Assembly (NCBI GenBank): GCA_903904855.1
Contig: CAIVEH010000042.1
Location: 1-64,000 of the forward strand
DNA: 64,000 bases
Reading direction: 5' to 3'
Source of the DNA: an uncultured Bacteroidota bacterium
GTDB taxonomy: Bacteria; Bacteroidota; Bacteroidia; Chitinophagales; Chitinophagaceae
The translations under genes were made by a program, and so were the position numbers. The first letter of the stretch is position 1, and every line of letters starts with the position of its first letter. Positions 43,880 through 52,781 of the stretch are shown one piece after another. Under the pieces are notes generated by a model that worked only from the letters and a program-made list of their open reading frames with translations, was not told the DNA's origin and did no database searches.

Positions 43880-44440
43880 GTGGACAAAAGAAAACAAATA
43901 CTGGATTCAGCCTTAAAACTCTTTGTAGAGTATGGCTTCCATGGCACACCAACCAGCCTTATAGCTAAGGAGGCTGGTGTGGCCAATGGTACTTTGTTTC
44001 ATTATTTCGCCACCAAGGATGCACTGGTCATAGCCCTGTATGTAGATATTAAATCCCGGATGGCATTGTATCTTTCAGAGCAGACAGGAACCCAGAAGAC
44101 TTACAAGGATACTATCAGGGAACAATATATTGCCTCTGTATACTGGGCGCTGGAAAATAAGCTGGAGTTCCGATTCACAGAGCAGTTTAAGACCTCTCCA
44201 TTCTTTGCACAAATAGCGCCAAAAGAGATTGAGGAATCGCTGAAGCCCTTTTACGATATGCTTTATGCAGGCATCAGTGAAAAAATAATAAAACCTCAAC
44301 CTGTTGATCTTTTGTTTACACTTATCAGCAGCCAGACTTTCGGGCTTAATCAATACCTGCTTAGCCATCAGTTTTCAAAAACAAAACAACATCAGGTCAT
44401 CAGCGATACATTTGAGATGCTGTGGGCAATGATAACGTGA
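43880..44440 (+). CDS. TetR/AcrR family transcriptional regulator
   Basis: 186 residues, starting at GTG (43880). The N-terminal helix-turn-helix is typical: ILDSALKLFVEYGFHGTPTSLIAKEAGVANGTLFHYFATKDALV. The C-terminal ligand domain is variable, as expected, and the inducer is unknown. It lies 58 bp before an SDR oxidoreductase gene and divergent from the multicopper oxidase gene, so either or both could be its targets. A candidate operator overlaps its promoter region. Confidence 0.88.
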   Translation: MDKRKQILDSALKLFVEYGFHGTPTSLIAKEAGVANGTLFHYFATKDALVIALYVDIKSRMALYLSEQTGTQKTYKDTIREQYIASVYWALENKLEFRFTEQFKTSPFFAQIAPKEIEESLKPFYDMLYAGISEKIIKPQPVDLLFTLISSQTFGLNQYLLSHQFSKTKQHQVISDTFEMLWAMIT

Positions 44441-44463
44441 TTTTTTTTAACCAAATAATAGAG

Positions 44464-44478
44464 TGATTAGTCAATCTA
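44464..44478. promoter_or_regulatory. candidate TetR operator, upstream of the SDR gene
   Basis: TGATTAGTCAATCTA shares TTAGTCA and the flanking GAx with the site at 43854-43874. It lies 20 bp before the SDR start codon, where bound repressor would block expression. Confidence 0.35.
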
Positions 44479-44497
44479 ATTTAAATAAACAGATAAA

Positions 44498-45310
44498 ATG
44501 AACAAAGTAGCATTAGTAACAGGGGCCTCATCAGGCATAGGCATGGAAACAGCCATATTGCTGAAAGAACAAGGATACATTGTATATGGCGCAGCCCGCC
44601 GCACAGAGAAGATGGAGCAGCTGAAACAAGCCGGTATAAAACTCCTGGCAATGGATGTGACCGAAGAAGCTTCAATGGTAAACGGAGTAAAGGAAATATT
44701 GCAGGCAGAGGGCCGGATAGATGTGCTGGTGAATAATGCCGGTTATGGTTCTTACGGCGCACTGGAAGATGTGCCGCTGTCGGAGGCGCGCTACCAGTTT
44801 GAAGTCAACATTTTCGGTATGGCCAGATTGACCCAGCTTATATTGCCTCATATGCGCCAGCAACGTTCCGGGCGTATCATCAATATTTCATCCATTGGTG
44901 GTAAAATTGGAGAGCCGCACGGCGCATGGTATCATGCCACAAAGTATGCTGTAGAAGGCCTCAGCGATAGCCTGCGCATGGAGCTGAAGGAGTTTGGTAT
45001 AGATGTGGTCATCATAGAACCGGGAGCTATTATCACCGAATGGGCAGGTATAGCAAGAGAGCATATGCTCAAAACTTCGGGCAATACTGCCTATAAAGAC
45101 CTGACTATAAAACATGCCTCTATGTTTCAAAAGGCCGATAAAGCAGGATCAAAGCCAATAGTTGTTGCCAGAACAATAGTGCGGGCCATAACCACCAGCC
45201 ACCCTAAAATAAGATATGCCACTGGCGGTGGTGCAAAAATGATACTTTTTGTAAGGCGCATATTGAGCGACAGGATGTTCGACAGGCTGATGCTGAGTTT
45301 AATGAAATAA
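44498..45310 (+). CDS. short-chain dehydrogenase/reductase (SDR)
   Basis: 270 residues with the classical SDR motifs: VTGASSGIG at residues 6-14 (dinucleotide binding), a VDVLVNNAGYGSYG-type NNAG site, and YHATKYAVEGLSD with the catalytic Tyr-x3-Lys. Likely a NADP(H)-dependent ketone or alcohol enzyme; the substrate is not shown. Next to and in line with a TetR regulator, it is a probable regulated target and may respond to a toxic aldehyde or ketone. No further partners. Confidence 0.93.
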   Translation: MNKVALVTGASSGIGMETAILLKEQGYIVYGAARRTEKMEQLKQAGIKLLAMDVTEEASMVNGVKEILQAEGRIDVLVNNAGYGSYGALEDVPLSEARYQFEVNIFGMARLTQLILPHMRQQRSGRIINISSIGGKIGEPHGAWYHATKYAVEGLSDSLRMELKEFGIDVVIIEPGAIITEWAGIAREHMLKTSGNTAYKDLTIKHASMFQKADKAGSKPIVVARTIVRAITTSHPKIRYATGGGAKMILFVRRILSDRMFDRLMLSLMK

Positions 45311-45421
45311 GCGTTAGTTATCACCAAACCTGCAGTACTCTTAACTGTGCAGAAGCATTGATACTGCCACACCGGGCATAACACCCATACCGGTAACGGT
45401 TTTAGACAGTATATACAGATA

Positions 45422-45667
45422 CTAGGATCCAGGAGGACATATTGTACTGGTATGTTTACCTGCTGTACTTGTAACCGGGTTCAGATTATCCAATTCTGCG
45501 GGTATACTATAACCGCCTGCCCTAGTCCATGATATAAAACCATTATTGGGTATCTGAGCCTGCAAAGTACCATTGATTATTATCCCGAAAATTACAATAA
45601 CCAGTATTTTGATCTTAGTATTGTAGCCGGTTTTTATACGTTGCCATTCTTTTAAAAGAAGCAGCAT
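45422..45667 (-). pseudogene. truncated start of a T9SS-type secreted protein
   Basis: 81 residues: a signal-like hydrophobic segment (KILVIVIFGIIINGTLQAQ) followed by IPNNGFISWTRAGGYSIPAE and LDNLNPVTS, the beginning of Bacteroidota secreted proteins (usually 300 or more residues with a PNNGFExWT opening and a sorting tail). The frame stops after CPPGS and no continuation is visible downstream in any frame. Either a remnant or a wrongly read short peptide. Confidence 0.5.
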
Positions 45668-45705
45668 AGCGCCTGAAATATTTCAAACCCGGCTTTTGCC
45701 TTGGG

Positions 45706-45966
45706 TTAGTTAGAAGACTGCAAAAATTCAACAACTTTATCTTTTTCAGTCTCGGTAAGATTGGCCCTTATCTTCATGTGAGTTCCCACCACTTCCCAGT
45801 TTTCCTTACCGAAAGTCGTTGGCGATGGTACATTATGGCATCGCTGGCAATTTTCGCCCCACAATTGAGCGCCACTCTTATCTGCAATTAATTTTGGTGT
45901 TGCACAACCAAAAATTACAGAACCCAGAACAAACAATAGTATAATTAGTGTTTTTATCTTTTTCAT
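45706..45966 (-). CDS. small c-type cytochrome lipoprotein
   Basis: 86 residues. Lipobox VIFGCATP with Cys near 21, then one heme motif GENCQRCHNV and a helix to the end. The axial Met could be in GTHMKIR. A single-heme membrane-anchored cytochrome c carries electrons at the periplasmic or outer-membrane side. It lies 22 bp downstream of a porin-like gene and is probably in one transcript with it. Confidence 0.85.
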   Translation of the reverse strand: MKKIKTLIILLFVLGSVIFGCATPKLIADKSGAQLWGENCQRCHNVPSPTTFGKENWEVVGTHMKIRANLTETEKDKVVEFLQSSN

Positions 45967-45988
45967 TTTATTGATTTTTAAAACTTCA

Positions 45989-47140
45989 TTAAAATCCTAA
46001 TCCCCATTGTATCTGTATACCATTACGGTTATCAGCGCCCTTCTGGGTATTCATCTGGTAATCCAGTTTCAAAACAGAGTGCCATGAAAGCCAATAGTTC
46101 AGCCCTACAGTCGACTGTTTGAAATCTCCGCCCCACATTGCTTTCTCCGGCAATGTCATAGAAGAATACCTGAAAGCCAGTTCCAGATTTTTAAAGAAGT
46201 TATTGTTCACAAACGCGGGCCTTAATCCCAATTGGATGTAATAAGATTGGCTCTTATTATCCCACGTAGTATCCATACCAGACATCACCGGATAGGATTC
46301 AGCCTTATCCACATTCATCATGTTATACTGGGCCTTCACATCCAGGTTGCTTTTTATAAAATTCAGTTTATGGCAGTACGAAAGGTCCAGTGCATACATC
46401 TGAGCTCCGATGTTCTGATACAATACATTTCCTTTATCACCTACTTTGGCTACCTGGCCCGAAACCCCTATTTCCACTGATGAGTTGGATAAAGGCAGGA
46501 AACCTATTCTGCCTCCTATTGCCTTATTATCGTTATTGTCATTGATATTCTCAAACATAAGCATTCCGGTCATCATAGTATTGGACGGATCTGTCACCAG
46601 ATTAGGCCCGTTGGATATATAAGCTACATAATTGATTTTCGATTTTCCTAATTGCCCGCCACCTCTAAACTCTACACCTATTTCGGCCATTGGGCCAACC
46701 ATAGTACCAATATCATGATTAAAGCCAAGCGGAGGATCTGTGAACTTATTGATCCAAGATGGGTGGATTCGCTCATTAAAAATTCCAAATGGACTCAGGA
46801 ATTTACCAGCCCCGATCTCCAGATACTTGCATAATTTATAGTGCAGCGTAGCATATTCCAGATCGAATTTTGTGGTACCATCGGTTATTTCAATCATCAG
46901 TTCAGATTCGAAGAAAAGCTTGTCCGATTTTTTCCACAAAAAAATGGGATTGAAACCTGTAGGTCCGAAGTTGGAGTTTTCTTTATCCATTTTAGAGTAA
47001 CCTGCAAAACCAAATCCGGACACAAGAAGTTTCGTATCACTGCTTTTTTGAGTCTCCTGGGTTGCGGTCTGACCAGTATTTTGCCCCATCCCATTAAAGG
47101 CAAACAACAGTGTAAGAATGGTAAACGATAATTTTTTCAT
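45989..47140 (-). CDS. porin-like outer membrane protein
   Basis: 383 residues with signal peptide 1-19. Alternating strands typical of a barrel follow: LLVSGFGFAGYSKMD, FFESELMIEITDGTTKFDLEYATLHYKL, LEIGAGKFLSPFGIFNERIHPSW, RIGFLPLSNSSVEIGVSGQVAKVG, and a last strand WGLGF with a terminal aromatic residue. The LEYATLHYKL...GAGKFLSPFGIFNER stretch recalls carbohydrate or phosphate-selective porins of Bacteroidota. Substrate unknown. It shares a transcript with the cytochrome gene, which hints at a role in electron or metal traffic. Confidence 0.75.
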   Translation of the reverse strand: MKKLSFTILTLLFAFNGMGQNTGQTATQETQKSSDTKLLVSGFGFAGYSKMDKENSNFGPTGFNPIFLWKKSDKLFFESELMIEITDGTTKFDLEYATLHYKLCKYLEIGAGKFLSPFGIFNERIHPSWINKFTDPPLGFNHDIGTMVGPMAEIGVEFRGGGQLGKSKINYVAYISNGPNLVTDPSNTMMTGMLMFENINDNNDNKAIGGRIGFLPLSNSSVEIGVSGQVAKVGDKGNVLYQNIGAQMYALDLSYCHKLNFIKSNLDVKAQYNMMNVDKAESYPVMSGMDTTWDNKSQSYYIQLGLRPAFVNNNFFKNLELAFRYSSMTLPEKAMWGGDFKQSTVGLNYWLSWHSVLKLDYQMNTQKGADNRNGIQIQWGLGF

Positions 47141-47639
47141 TGCGTATAATTTTTGTTTAAAATTCCATTTCCCATGTTACTTCCTGCAGGAGAACGAAAT
47201 TTTATGACTGAAAAAAAATTCCCGGCTGATTAGCCAGTTTGAAATATTTATGCATGGCATAAAGTGCAAATAAAATACAAGTAATACAGGTTATGGACTC
47301 ATATTAATTCAAATCAGTACAATTGTAATGCGATGCCAACCCCCAATTTATGATAATAGTCATTATAGCACCTGATTGCCGTCAGCGCAATAATTATTGT
47401 TTATTGTACAAGTTCTGGTTCTGATGATCAGTCACACTTCTTATTGCAGGTTATAAGTACCACAAACTGAAATCCCTGAAGTGGCAGTTTCAAACAATAC
47501 CTTTTGAATGATATCTTTTCTTTATCCGGATGTAGTAATGTAAGATACTATTCAGCCTTTAGGCAATGAGTATTCCATTACAGGCATATAAAATCATGTA
47601 GATTTGCTGTAGTATTTTCAATAAAGCCGTTTCTCTGCC
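47141..47639. other. 500-bp intergenic region
   Basis: Separates the divergent porin-like and potassium channel genes. It should hold both promoters but I see no repeat, RNA or hairpin of note. Confidence 0.4.
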
Positions 47640-48602
47640 ATGCCGATTAACAAAAAAATCAACCCCTTTTTAAAAACCAATAATGATACCGGTTTCGGGT
47701 CAAATCCAAACAGTGTCGGCGGAAGGTTTATAAATAAAGACGGCACTTTTAACCTCAGACGGGAAGGCGTTCCCTTTTTCAGGCGCATAGGCATATACCA
47801 GAAAATGCTGAGCCTGCCCATGTGGAAATTTATCCTGGTTATCCTTATTTTTTATGCCGCCATAAACCTGGTATTTACGGGCATCTATTTACTGACAGGT
47901 GCCGATCAGCTGGGAGGGCTGGTGACCGCAACCCAGTGGGGAAAAATAAAGGAAGTATTCTACTTTTCTACTCAAACCTTTACTACCCTTGGCTATGGCA
48001 GATTAAACCCTGAAGGCGATACCGCTAATCTTGTTTCTTCATTGGAAGCGCTGACTGGTTTTCTATCTTTTGCTATAGCCACCGGCCTTATTTATGGAAG
48101 ATTTGCAAAGCCCAAGGCTTATCTTCAATTCAGCCATTTGGCCGTGATATGCCCTTTTAAGGGCAAGACTGCACTGATGTTCCGGTTTGCTACTTATAAA
48201 GACAACCATACACTTACCAATGTAGAGATAAAGGTCAATATTGCTTTAAAAGTTGCAGAGGATGGAAAACAGGAATACCGGTTCTACGACCTGGCTCTTG
48301 AACGCACAAAAGTTGACAGCCTGCCGATGAACTGGACAGTTGTTCATGCTATTGATGATAACAGCCCGCTCAATGGCCTCAACAAGGATGATATTGCCGC
48401 TGCCGATGTGGAACTATATGTGCTCATCACTGGTTTCGATGATGTTTACTCAAGCCCGGTATTGCAGCGCACTTCTTATACTTATAAAGAGATGGTTTTT
48501 GATGTTAAGTTTGTGCCTATGTACCGCGAAAGCGCTGACGGCCAAACCACCATACTGGAAATGCATAGAATCAATGAAACAAGGGAGGTGAAAACAAATT
48601 GA
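47640..48602 (+). CDS. inward-rectifier potassium channel, KirBac type
   Basis: 320 residues. An interfacial segment is followed by transmembrane helix 1 (about 62-86), the pore loop with the selectivity filter TTLGYGRL near 118, helix 2 (about 134-156) and a cytoplasmic immunoglobulin-like domain of ~160 residues (TALMFRFATYKDNHTLTNVE, SYTYKEMVFDVKFVPMY). The whole architecture matches bacterial Kir channels. The N-terminal ~45 residues are polar and variable. Lies alone, 67 bp before a hydrolase gene. Confidence 0.95.
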   Translation: MPINKKINPFLKTNNDTGFGSNPNSVGGRFINKDGTFNLRREGVPFFRRIGIYQKMLSLPMWKFILVILIFYAAINLVFTGIYLLTGADQLGGLVTATQWGKIKEVFYFSTQTFTTLGYGRLNPEGDTANLVSSLEALTGFLSFAIATGLIYGRFAKPKAYLQFSHLAVICPFKGKTALMFRFATYKDNHTLTNVEIKVNIALKVAEDGKQEYRFYDLALERTKVDSLPMNWTVVHAIDDNSPLNGLNKDDIAAADVELYVLITGFDDVYSSPVLQRTSYTYKEMVFDVKFVPMYRESADGQTTILEMHRINETREVKTN

Positions 48603-48669
48603 AAACAAAGAATTAAGAGGCCTTTGCAATTCCCAAAAAGTAAAAAATCATTAGTGTCAGTTACAGCAA

Positions 48670-49479
48670 ATGAATGAGTCAACCGGATATATAGCTACAA
48701 ATAAAGAGCGCCTGCATTACCATAAATGGGGCACCGGTAAAAAGCTGTTGCTGGCATTTCACGGATACGGCGATACGGCTGAAATATTCTCACCTATGGT
48801 TCAGTACCTAGGAGCTGTATATACTATTCTGTCTGTTGATTTACCTCACCATGGCGGCAGCAAATGGGAAACAGAATCAAGGCTGAACAGTAAGGATATA
48901 GCAGAAATAACCACCTCCTTAATGACAGAATATAAAGCTGATAAAATATCGCTGATTGGTTATAGTCTGGGCGGAAGGGTATGCCTTGCAATTGCCGAAC
49001 ATATTCCAGAACTGATAGACCGGATAGTGCTCATAGCCCCTGATGGGCTGAAGAAAGACCCCTATTATTATTTCTTTACCCGGACATGGTTTGGAAAAAA
49101 GGTATTCAATAATCTGCTGGAGCGACCGGGACCATACTTTGCAGTAATGCGGCTGCTTAAAAATGCCCGGCTGGTGCATCATAAACGATATAAATTTGCA
49201 ATGAACTTTCTGGGTACAAGCGAAAGCAGAGATATGTTGTTGCGGGTATGGCCTTCTATGAACGAAGTAATGCCCGAGCCGGAGCAATTGAAAAAGATTA
49301 TTGCAACTCACCATTTGCCGGTTATTATCTTTATGGGGGAGCATGATAAAATAATACCTCCAGCCAATGCTATGAAATTCAAATCGGGTCTTGATTCCGT
49401 GCAGGTGCATATAATAGAGAAAGGACACAGAATGATTGATAACGAAACTGCCCGGCAGATATCCGGAAGCCTGTTATAG
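48670..49479 (+). CDS. alpha/beta hydrolase
   Basis: 269 residues, no signal peptide. HYHKWGTGKKLLLAFHGYGD is the HG oxyanion region, SLIGYSLGGRVCLA the nucleophile elbow (Ser in GYSLGG), GEHDKIIPP the acid and EKGHRMI the His. The lid (YYYFFTRTWFGKK-like region) is variable. Could be an esterase, thioesterase or dienelactone-type enzyme. The next gene starts two bases past its stop, so they are likely coupled. Confidence 0.88.
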   Translation: MNESTGYIATNKERLHYHKWGTGKKLLLAFHGYGDTAEIFSPMVQYLGAVYTILSVDLPHHGGSKWETESRLNSKDIAEITTSLMTEYKADKISLIGYSLGGRVCLAIAEHIPELIDRIVLIAPDGLKKDPYYYFFTRTWFGKKVFNNLLERPGPYFAVMRLLKNARLVHHKRYKFAMNFLGTSESRDMLLRVWPSMNEVMPEPEQLKKIIATHHLPVIIFMGEHDKIIPPANAMKFKSGLDSVQVHIIEKGHRMIDNETARQISGSLL

Positions 49480-49480
49480 T

Positions 49481-50620
49481 ATGATGGCCTTGTATTTCAG
49501 TTGCCTGCTGCTTACCATCTGTTATGTGGCGCTTATGGGTGTTTATCAGTGGGGATGGCAAAGGCAGCAGGAGTTTAAATTGCCCTCGGGTTTTCAGCCC
49601 AGAACTTTTATTTCCATCATTATTCCAGCCAGGAATGAAGAGGCGAACATAGGCAGGTGTATAACAGCAATCCTCTCTCAAAAATACCCAAGGCACTTAC
49701 TGGAAATCATAGTAGTTGATGACCATTCGGAAGATAAAACTGCTAAAGTTGTCAAAGCTATTTTTGATCCGGTTGTAAAATATATCAGCCTAAAGGACTA
49801 CCTTAAAGATAAGCAAATAACGGCGTATAAAAAGGCCGCCATTACTGCCGGCATTTCACAAAGCAGGGGCGAACTTATTGTAACCACCGATGCCGACTGC
49901 ATAGCGCCTGAAAACTGGCTGCAATATATTGCAGCTATCTATGAAAAGGAGCATCCGGTAATGGTTGTGGCCCCTGTAATATTTTCAAGTGACAATAGCA
50001 TACTGCAACGGTTTCAGTTAATAGATTTCATGAGTATGCAGGGGATTACAGCAGCTGCGCACAACCTGAAGCTGGGCAATATGTGCAATGGCGCCAATCT
50101 TGCCTTCAGCAAAGTAGCTTTCACACAGGTTGGCGGATATGAAGGCGCCGACCACATGGCATCAGGCGATGATTATCTGCTGATGATGAAACTGAATAAA
50201 TCAATGCCAGGCAAAATATCTTATCTCTGGTCTTACCATGCAATTGTTTCCACCCCACCCCAGCCCGACTGGACAAGTTTTATACAGCAACGCATAAGAT
50301 GGTCATCCAAATCTGGTAAATATAATGACCCCCGGCTTACAAGTATTCTCATCCTTGTTTATCTGTTCGATAGCTCCTTTTTAGTATTAGCTATTTTGGG
50401 CATTTTTAATACTGTTTACTTTTTGTGGGCTGCCGTGATGCTGGCTATTAAAGTTGTGGTTGAATATTTATTCCTCATTCCTGTAGCCCGTTTTTTTTGC
50501 AAAAAGAATCCTTTGCTATATTTCATTTTATTGCAGCCCCTGCATATTACCTACATTATTATTGCAGGTTTTTTAGGGTTTATAGGCGGGTACAAATGGA
50601 AGGGAAGAAGCGTGAGATAA
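49481..50620 (+). CDS. membrane glycosyltransferase, family 2
   Basis: 379 residues from the ATG at 49481, immediately after the hydrolase stop; a longer frame from 49436 would overlap it. An N-terminal membrane helix, then a GT-A domain: ISIIIPARNEEANI, VVDDHSEDKT, TTDADCIAPENW, a GGYEGADHMASGDDYLLM acceptor motif and QQRIRWSSK (the QxxRW motif of processive enzymes). Four C-terminal helices follow. It would add sugars to a surface polymer or lipid. Confidence 0.9.
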   Translation: MMALYFSCLLLTICYVALMGVYQWGWQRQQEFKLPSGFQPRTFISIIIPARNEEANIGRCITAILSQKYPRHLLEIIVVDDHSEDKTAKVVKAIFDPVVKYISLKDYLKDKQITAYKKAAITAGISQSRGELIVTTDADCIAPENWLQYIAAIYEKEHPVMVVAPVIFSSDNSILQRFQLIDFMSMQGITAAAHNLKLGNMCNGANLAFSKVAFTQVGGYEGADHMASGDDYLLMMKLNKSMPGKISYLWSYHAIVSTPPQPDWTSFIQQRIRWSSKSGKYNDPRLTSILILVYLFDSSFLVLAILGIFNTVYFLWAAVMLAIKVVVEYLFLIPVARFFCKKNPLLYFILLQPLHITYIIIAGFLGFIGGYKWKGRSVR

Positions 50621-50654
50621 AATACAAGTTAGGGATAAAATAAAAATTTGCTTT

Positions 50655-51128
50655 ATGAGTACACTGCTATATCACGAAACACAACGATTTCCGGGAATAA
50701 TGGAGATAATATTACTTACAGGTATACTGTTCTTTATGGTATACCGGCTATTCAGGGCAAAAAAGAAGGTTTCAAAGATTTTGCTGTGGATATTTATTCC
50801 GTTTTATAGCCTGATTGCAGGCAGCGCTGTATTTATGAGGCTTGATACACTCTATTATTCTGATAGGGTGGAGTATCAGTTCATCTGTCTTTTCAGTGGT
50901 AAGTATGATGTAACTGCTGTGGCAGAGATAGATAGTGTTAAGATTATAACTTATAATTTCAGCCATCTTGACCTTGGAACAAATGGTGTGGCATATGGTA
51001 AGATGTATGATTCACCTCCTAATAAAGCCCTGCTGTTCTCATTGAAAAATGGCCAATACCTTATGCTGGCTACAAATCATGCTGATACCCTTCTGGCCAG
51101 GCTCAGTAACTATTATCCCTTCCATTAA
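50655..51128 (+). CDS. membrane protein of unknown function
   Basis: 157 residues with two hydrophobic segments (18-36 and 47-63), then a polar domain (YQFICLFSGKYDVTAVAEIDS, FSHLDLGTNGVAYGKMYDSPPNK). The domain resembles no family I can name. It follows the glycosyltransferase by 34 bp and overlaps the convergent RsmI gene by four bases. Confidence 0.6.
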   Translation: MSTLLYHETQRFPGIMEIILLTGILFFMVYRLFRAKKKVSKILLWIFIPFYSLIAGSAVFMRLDTLYYSDRVEYQFICLFSGKYDVTAVAEIDSVKIITYNFSHLDLGTNGVAYGKMYDSPPNKALLFSLKNGQYLMLATNHADTLLARLSNYYPFH

Positions 51129-51844
51129 AATACGCCAAGCATCAGAAATACTGCCGGCACCTTACCAATAACGGGTATCTTTTTATTCCAGTCAGCTACC
51201 GATTTAGTTTTAATCATTTCATCTGCAGCGCTAATATTCTGGGCAATACACAGTCGCGTTTTAGGGTTGCAGTTTTTGAGCAAATCAGCGAGCAAATGGT
51301 CATTTCGGTAGGGCGTTTCTATAAACAATTGTGTCTGGTTTTCTTTTACCGATATTTCCTCCAGATCCTTTATCCTTTTGCTGCGCATAGGCTCCTTTAC
51401 AGGCAGGTAGCCCGTAAAACAAAAGCTCTGCCCGTTCAGCCCCGAAGCCATAAGCGCAAGTATCAATGAATTCGGACCTACAAGCGGCACAACTTTAACA
51501 CCTATGTTTTGCGAAGCAGCAACAAGCTCAGCCCCGGGGTCGGCAATACCCGGGCAGCCTGCCTCACTCATAATACCAATATCATGTCCGTCCTTCAGCC
51601 ACTGAATCAGCAGGGCAGTATTGGGTCCTGTATGTTTATCAATTTCACAGAAATGAAGATCATCAATAACCAGTTCTTTATGCAACGACCGCAGAAAACG
51701 CCGCGCTGTACGGATATTCTCTACAAAATAATAACCCAGCCTCGCTGTTACCGTTGTAATCTCAGGAGAGAGTGTATTCAAAGCGCCATCCGCAACCGGA
51801 ATGGGTATCAAATAAACAGTACCGGTTTTCGTTTTATCTGGCAT
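51125..51844 (-). CDS. RsmI-type SAM-dependent methyltransferase
   Basis: 239 residues of the tetrapyrrole methylase fold. It opens TGTVYLIPIPVADG (the family's P-loop-like start), has EAGCPGIADPGAELVA and KVVPLVGPNSLILALMASGLNGQSF, and ends with FLMLGVF. These match RsmI, which 2'-O-methylates C1402 of 16S rRNA. Bacteroidota members are somewhat short and the C-terminal extension is lacking, as here. Cytoplasmic; lone gene. Confidence 0.85.
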   Translation of the reverse strand: MPDKTKTGTVYLIPIPVADGALNTLSPEITTVTARLGYYFVENIRTARRFLRSLHKELVIDDLHFCEIDKHTGPNTALLIQWLKDGHDIGIMSEAGCPGIADPGAELVAASQNIGVKVVPLVGPNSLILALMASGLNGQSFCFTGYLPVKEPMRSKRIKDLEEISVKENQTQLFIETPYRNDHLLADLLKNCNPKTRLCIAQNISAADEMIKTKSVADWNKKIPVIGKVPAVFLMLGVF

Positions 51845-51867
51845 AAACTCAAATTATCGGTAAATAT

Positions 51868-51966
51868 CCCAATTCCCAACTACAAATCCCAAACACCAAA
51901 ATCCAAATTCAAAACCTGCCTGCTGGTTGGCATGGTTTCCAACTCCAAATTCCAAATTCCTAACTT
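51868..51966. repeat. CCAAATTCC-type microrepeat
   Basis: A run of short words (CCAAATTCCAAATTCC, CCCAACTACAAATCCC and the like) in front of the DNA glycosylase gene; the reverse complement is TTGGAATTTGG. Related to 26838-26882 and the tail of 200-232. Probably harmless junk repeats. Confidence 0.5.
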
Positions 51967-51973
51967 TGGCCCC

Positions 51974-52576
51974 ATGATTTTGCCCGAATCCTTTTATACA
52001 AGACCGGACGTTGTTCAGATAGCCCGTGAACTCCTGGGCAAAAAGCTGGTTACAGAATTCGGAGGGATAATAACTTCCGGTATCATTACAGAAACCGAAG
52101 CATATGCCGGTCCCATTGATCGGGCATCTCATGCTTATGGCGGCAGGCGAACAGCGCGAACTGAGGTTATGTACAGTCATGGGGGTGTTGCTTATGTGTA
52201 TCTGTGTTATGGGATCCATCATTTATTCAATGTAGTTACCAATGTAAAAGACACCCCTCATGCCATACTTATCAGGGCAATAGAACCGCTGGAGGGAATT
52301 GATGTGATACTGGAAAGGCGAAAGAAAACCAAATTGACTCCATCTCTAACTGCAGGCCCCGGAGCGCTTAGCGAAGCCCTTGGTATTACCACCCGGCACA
52401 CCGGAATTACTTTGCAGGGGCCGGAAATAAGTATAAAGGAAGGTAATAAGATACCCCATAAAGATATTATTGCGGCAACACGTGTAGGTGTGGCGTATGC
52501 CATGGATGATGCATTGCTTCCCTACCGTTTTTATCTTAGTGGCAATAAGTATGTGAGCAAGGGGAAAGGATTGTAG
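51974..52576 (+). CDS. 3-methyladenine DNA glycosylase (AAG/MPG type)
   Basis: 200 residues from the ATG at 51974 (MILPESFYTRPDVVQIAREL); the longer frame to 51509 is antisense to RsmI and lacks family sequence. Motifs of the Mpg family: LLGKKLVTE, ETEAYAGPIDRASHAYGG (catalytic Glu region), YLCYGIHHLFNVVT and LTAGPGALSEALGI. It removes alkylated purines such as 3-methyladenine in base-excision repair. No operon partner. Confidence 0.95.
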   Translation: MILPESFYTRPDVVQIARELLGKKLVTEFGGIITSGIITETEAYAGPIDRASHAYGGRRTARTEVMYSHGGVAYVYLCYGIHHLFNVVTNVKDTPHAILIRAIEPLEGIDVILERRKKTKLTPSLTAGPGALSEALGITTRHTGITLQGPEISIKEGNKIPHKDIIAATRVGVAYAMDDALLPYRFYLSGNKYVSKGKGL

Positions 52577-52781
52577 AAACAGTCTCATGCTTTAATACAA
52601 TGTTTGTTACTACGATTAATTTAATAAATTACCTCCGTATTTCAACTTTTGCATTTAGATTACTATCAGTTCGCTTTTGTTTTCTATTCAAAAAATCAGA
52701 AGATATTGGGTATATAAAACTATTTTTGTTGCTGTATGACCCTGATAGAAGTCAACATTTATTGCAGTTAATAAAAACTCT

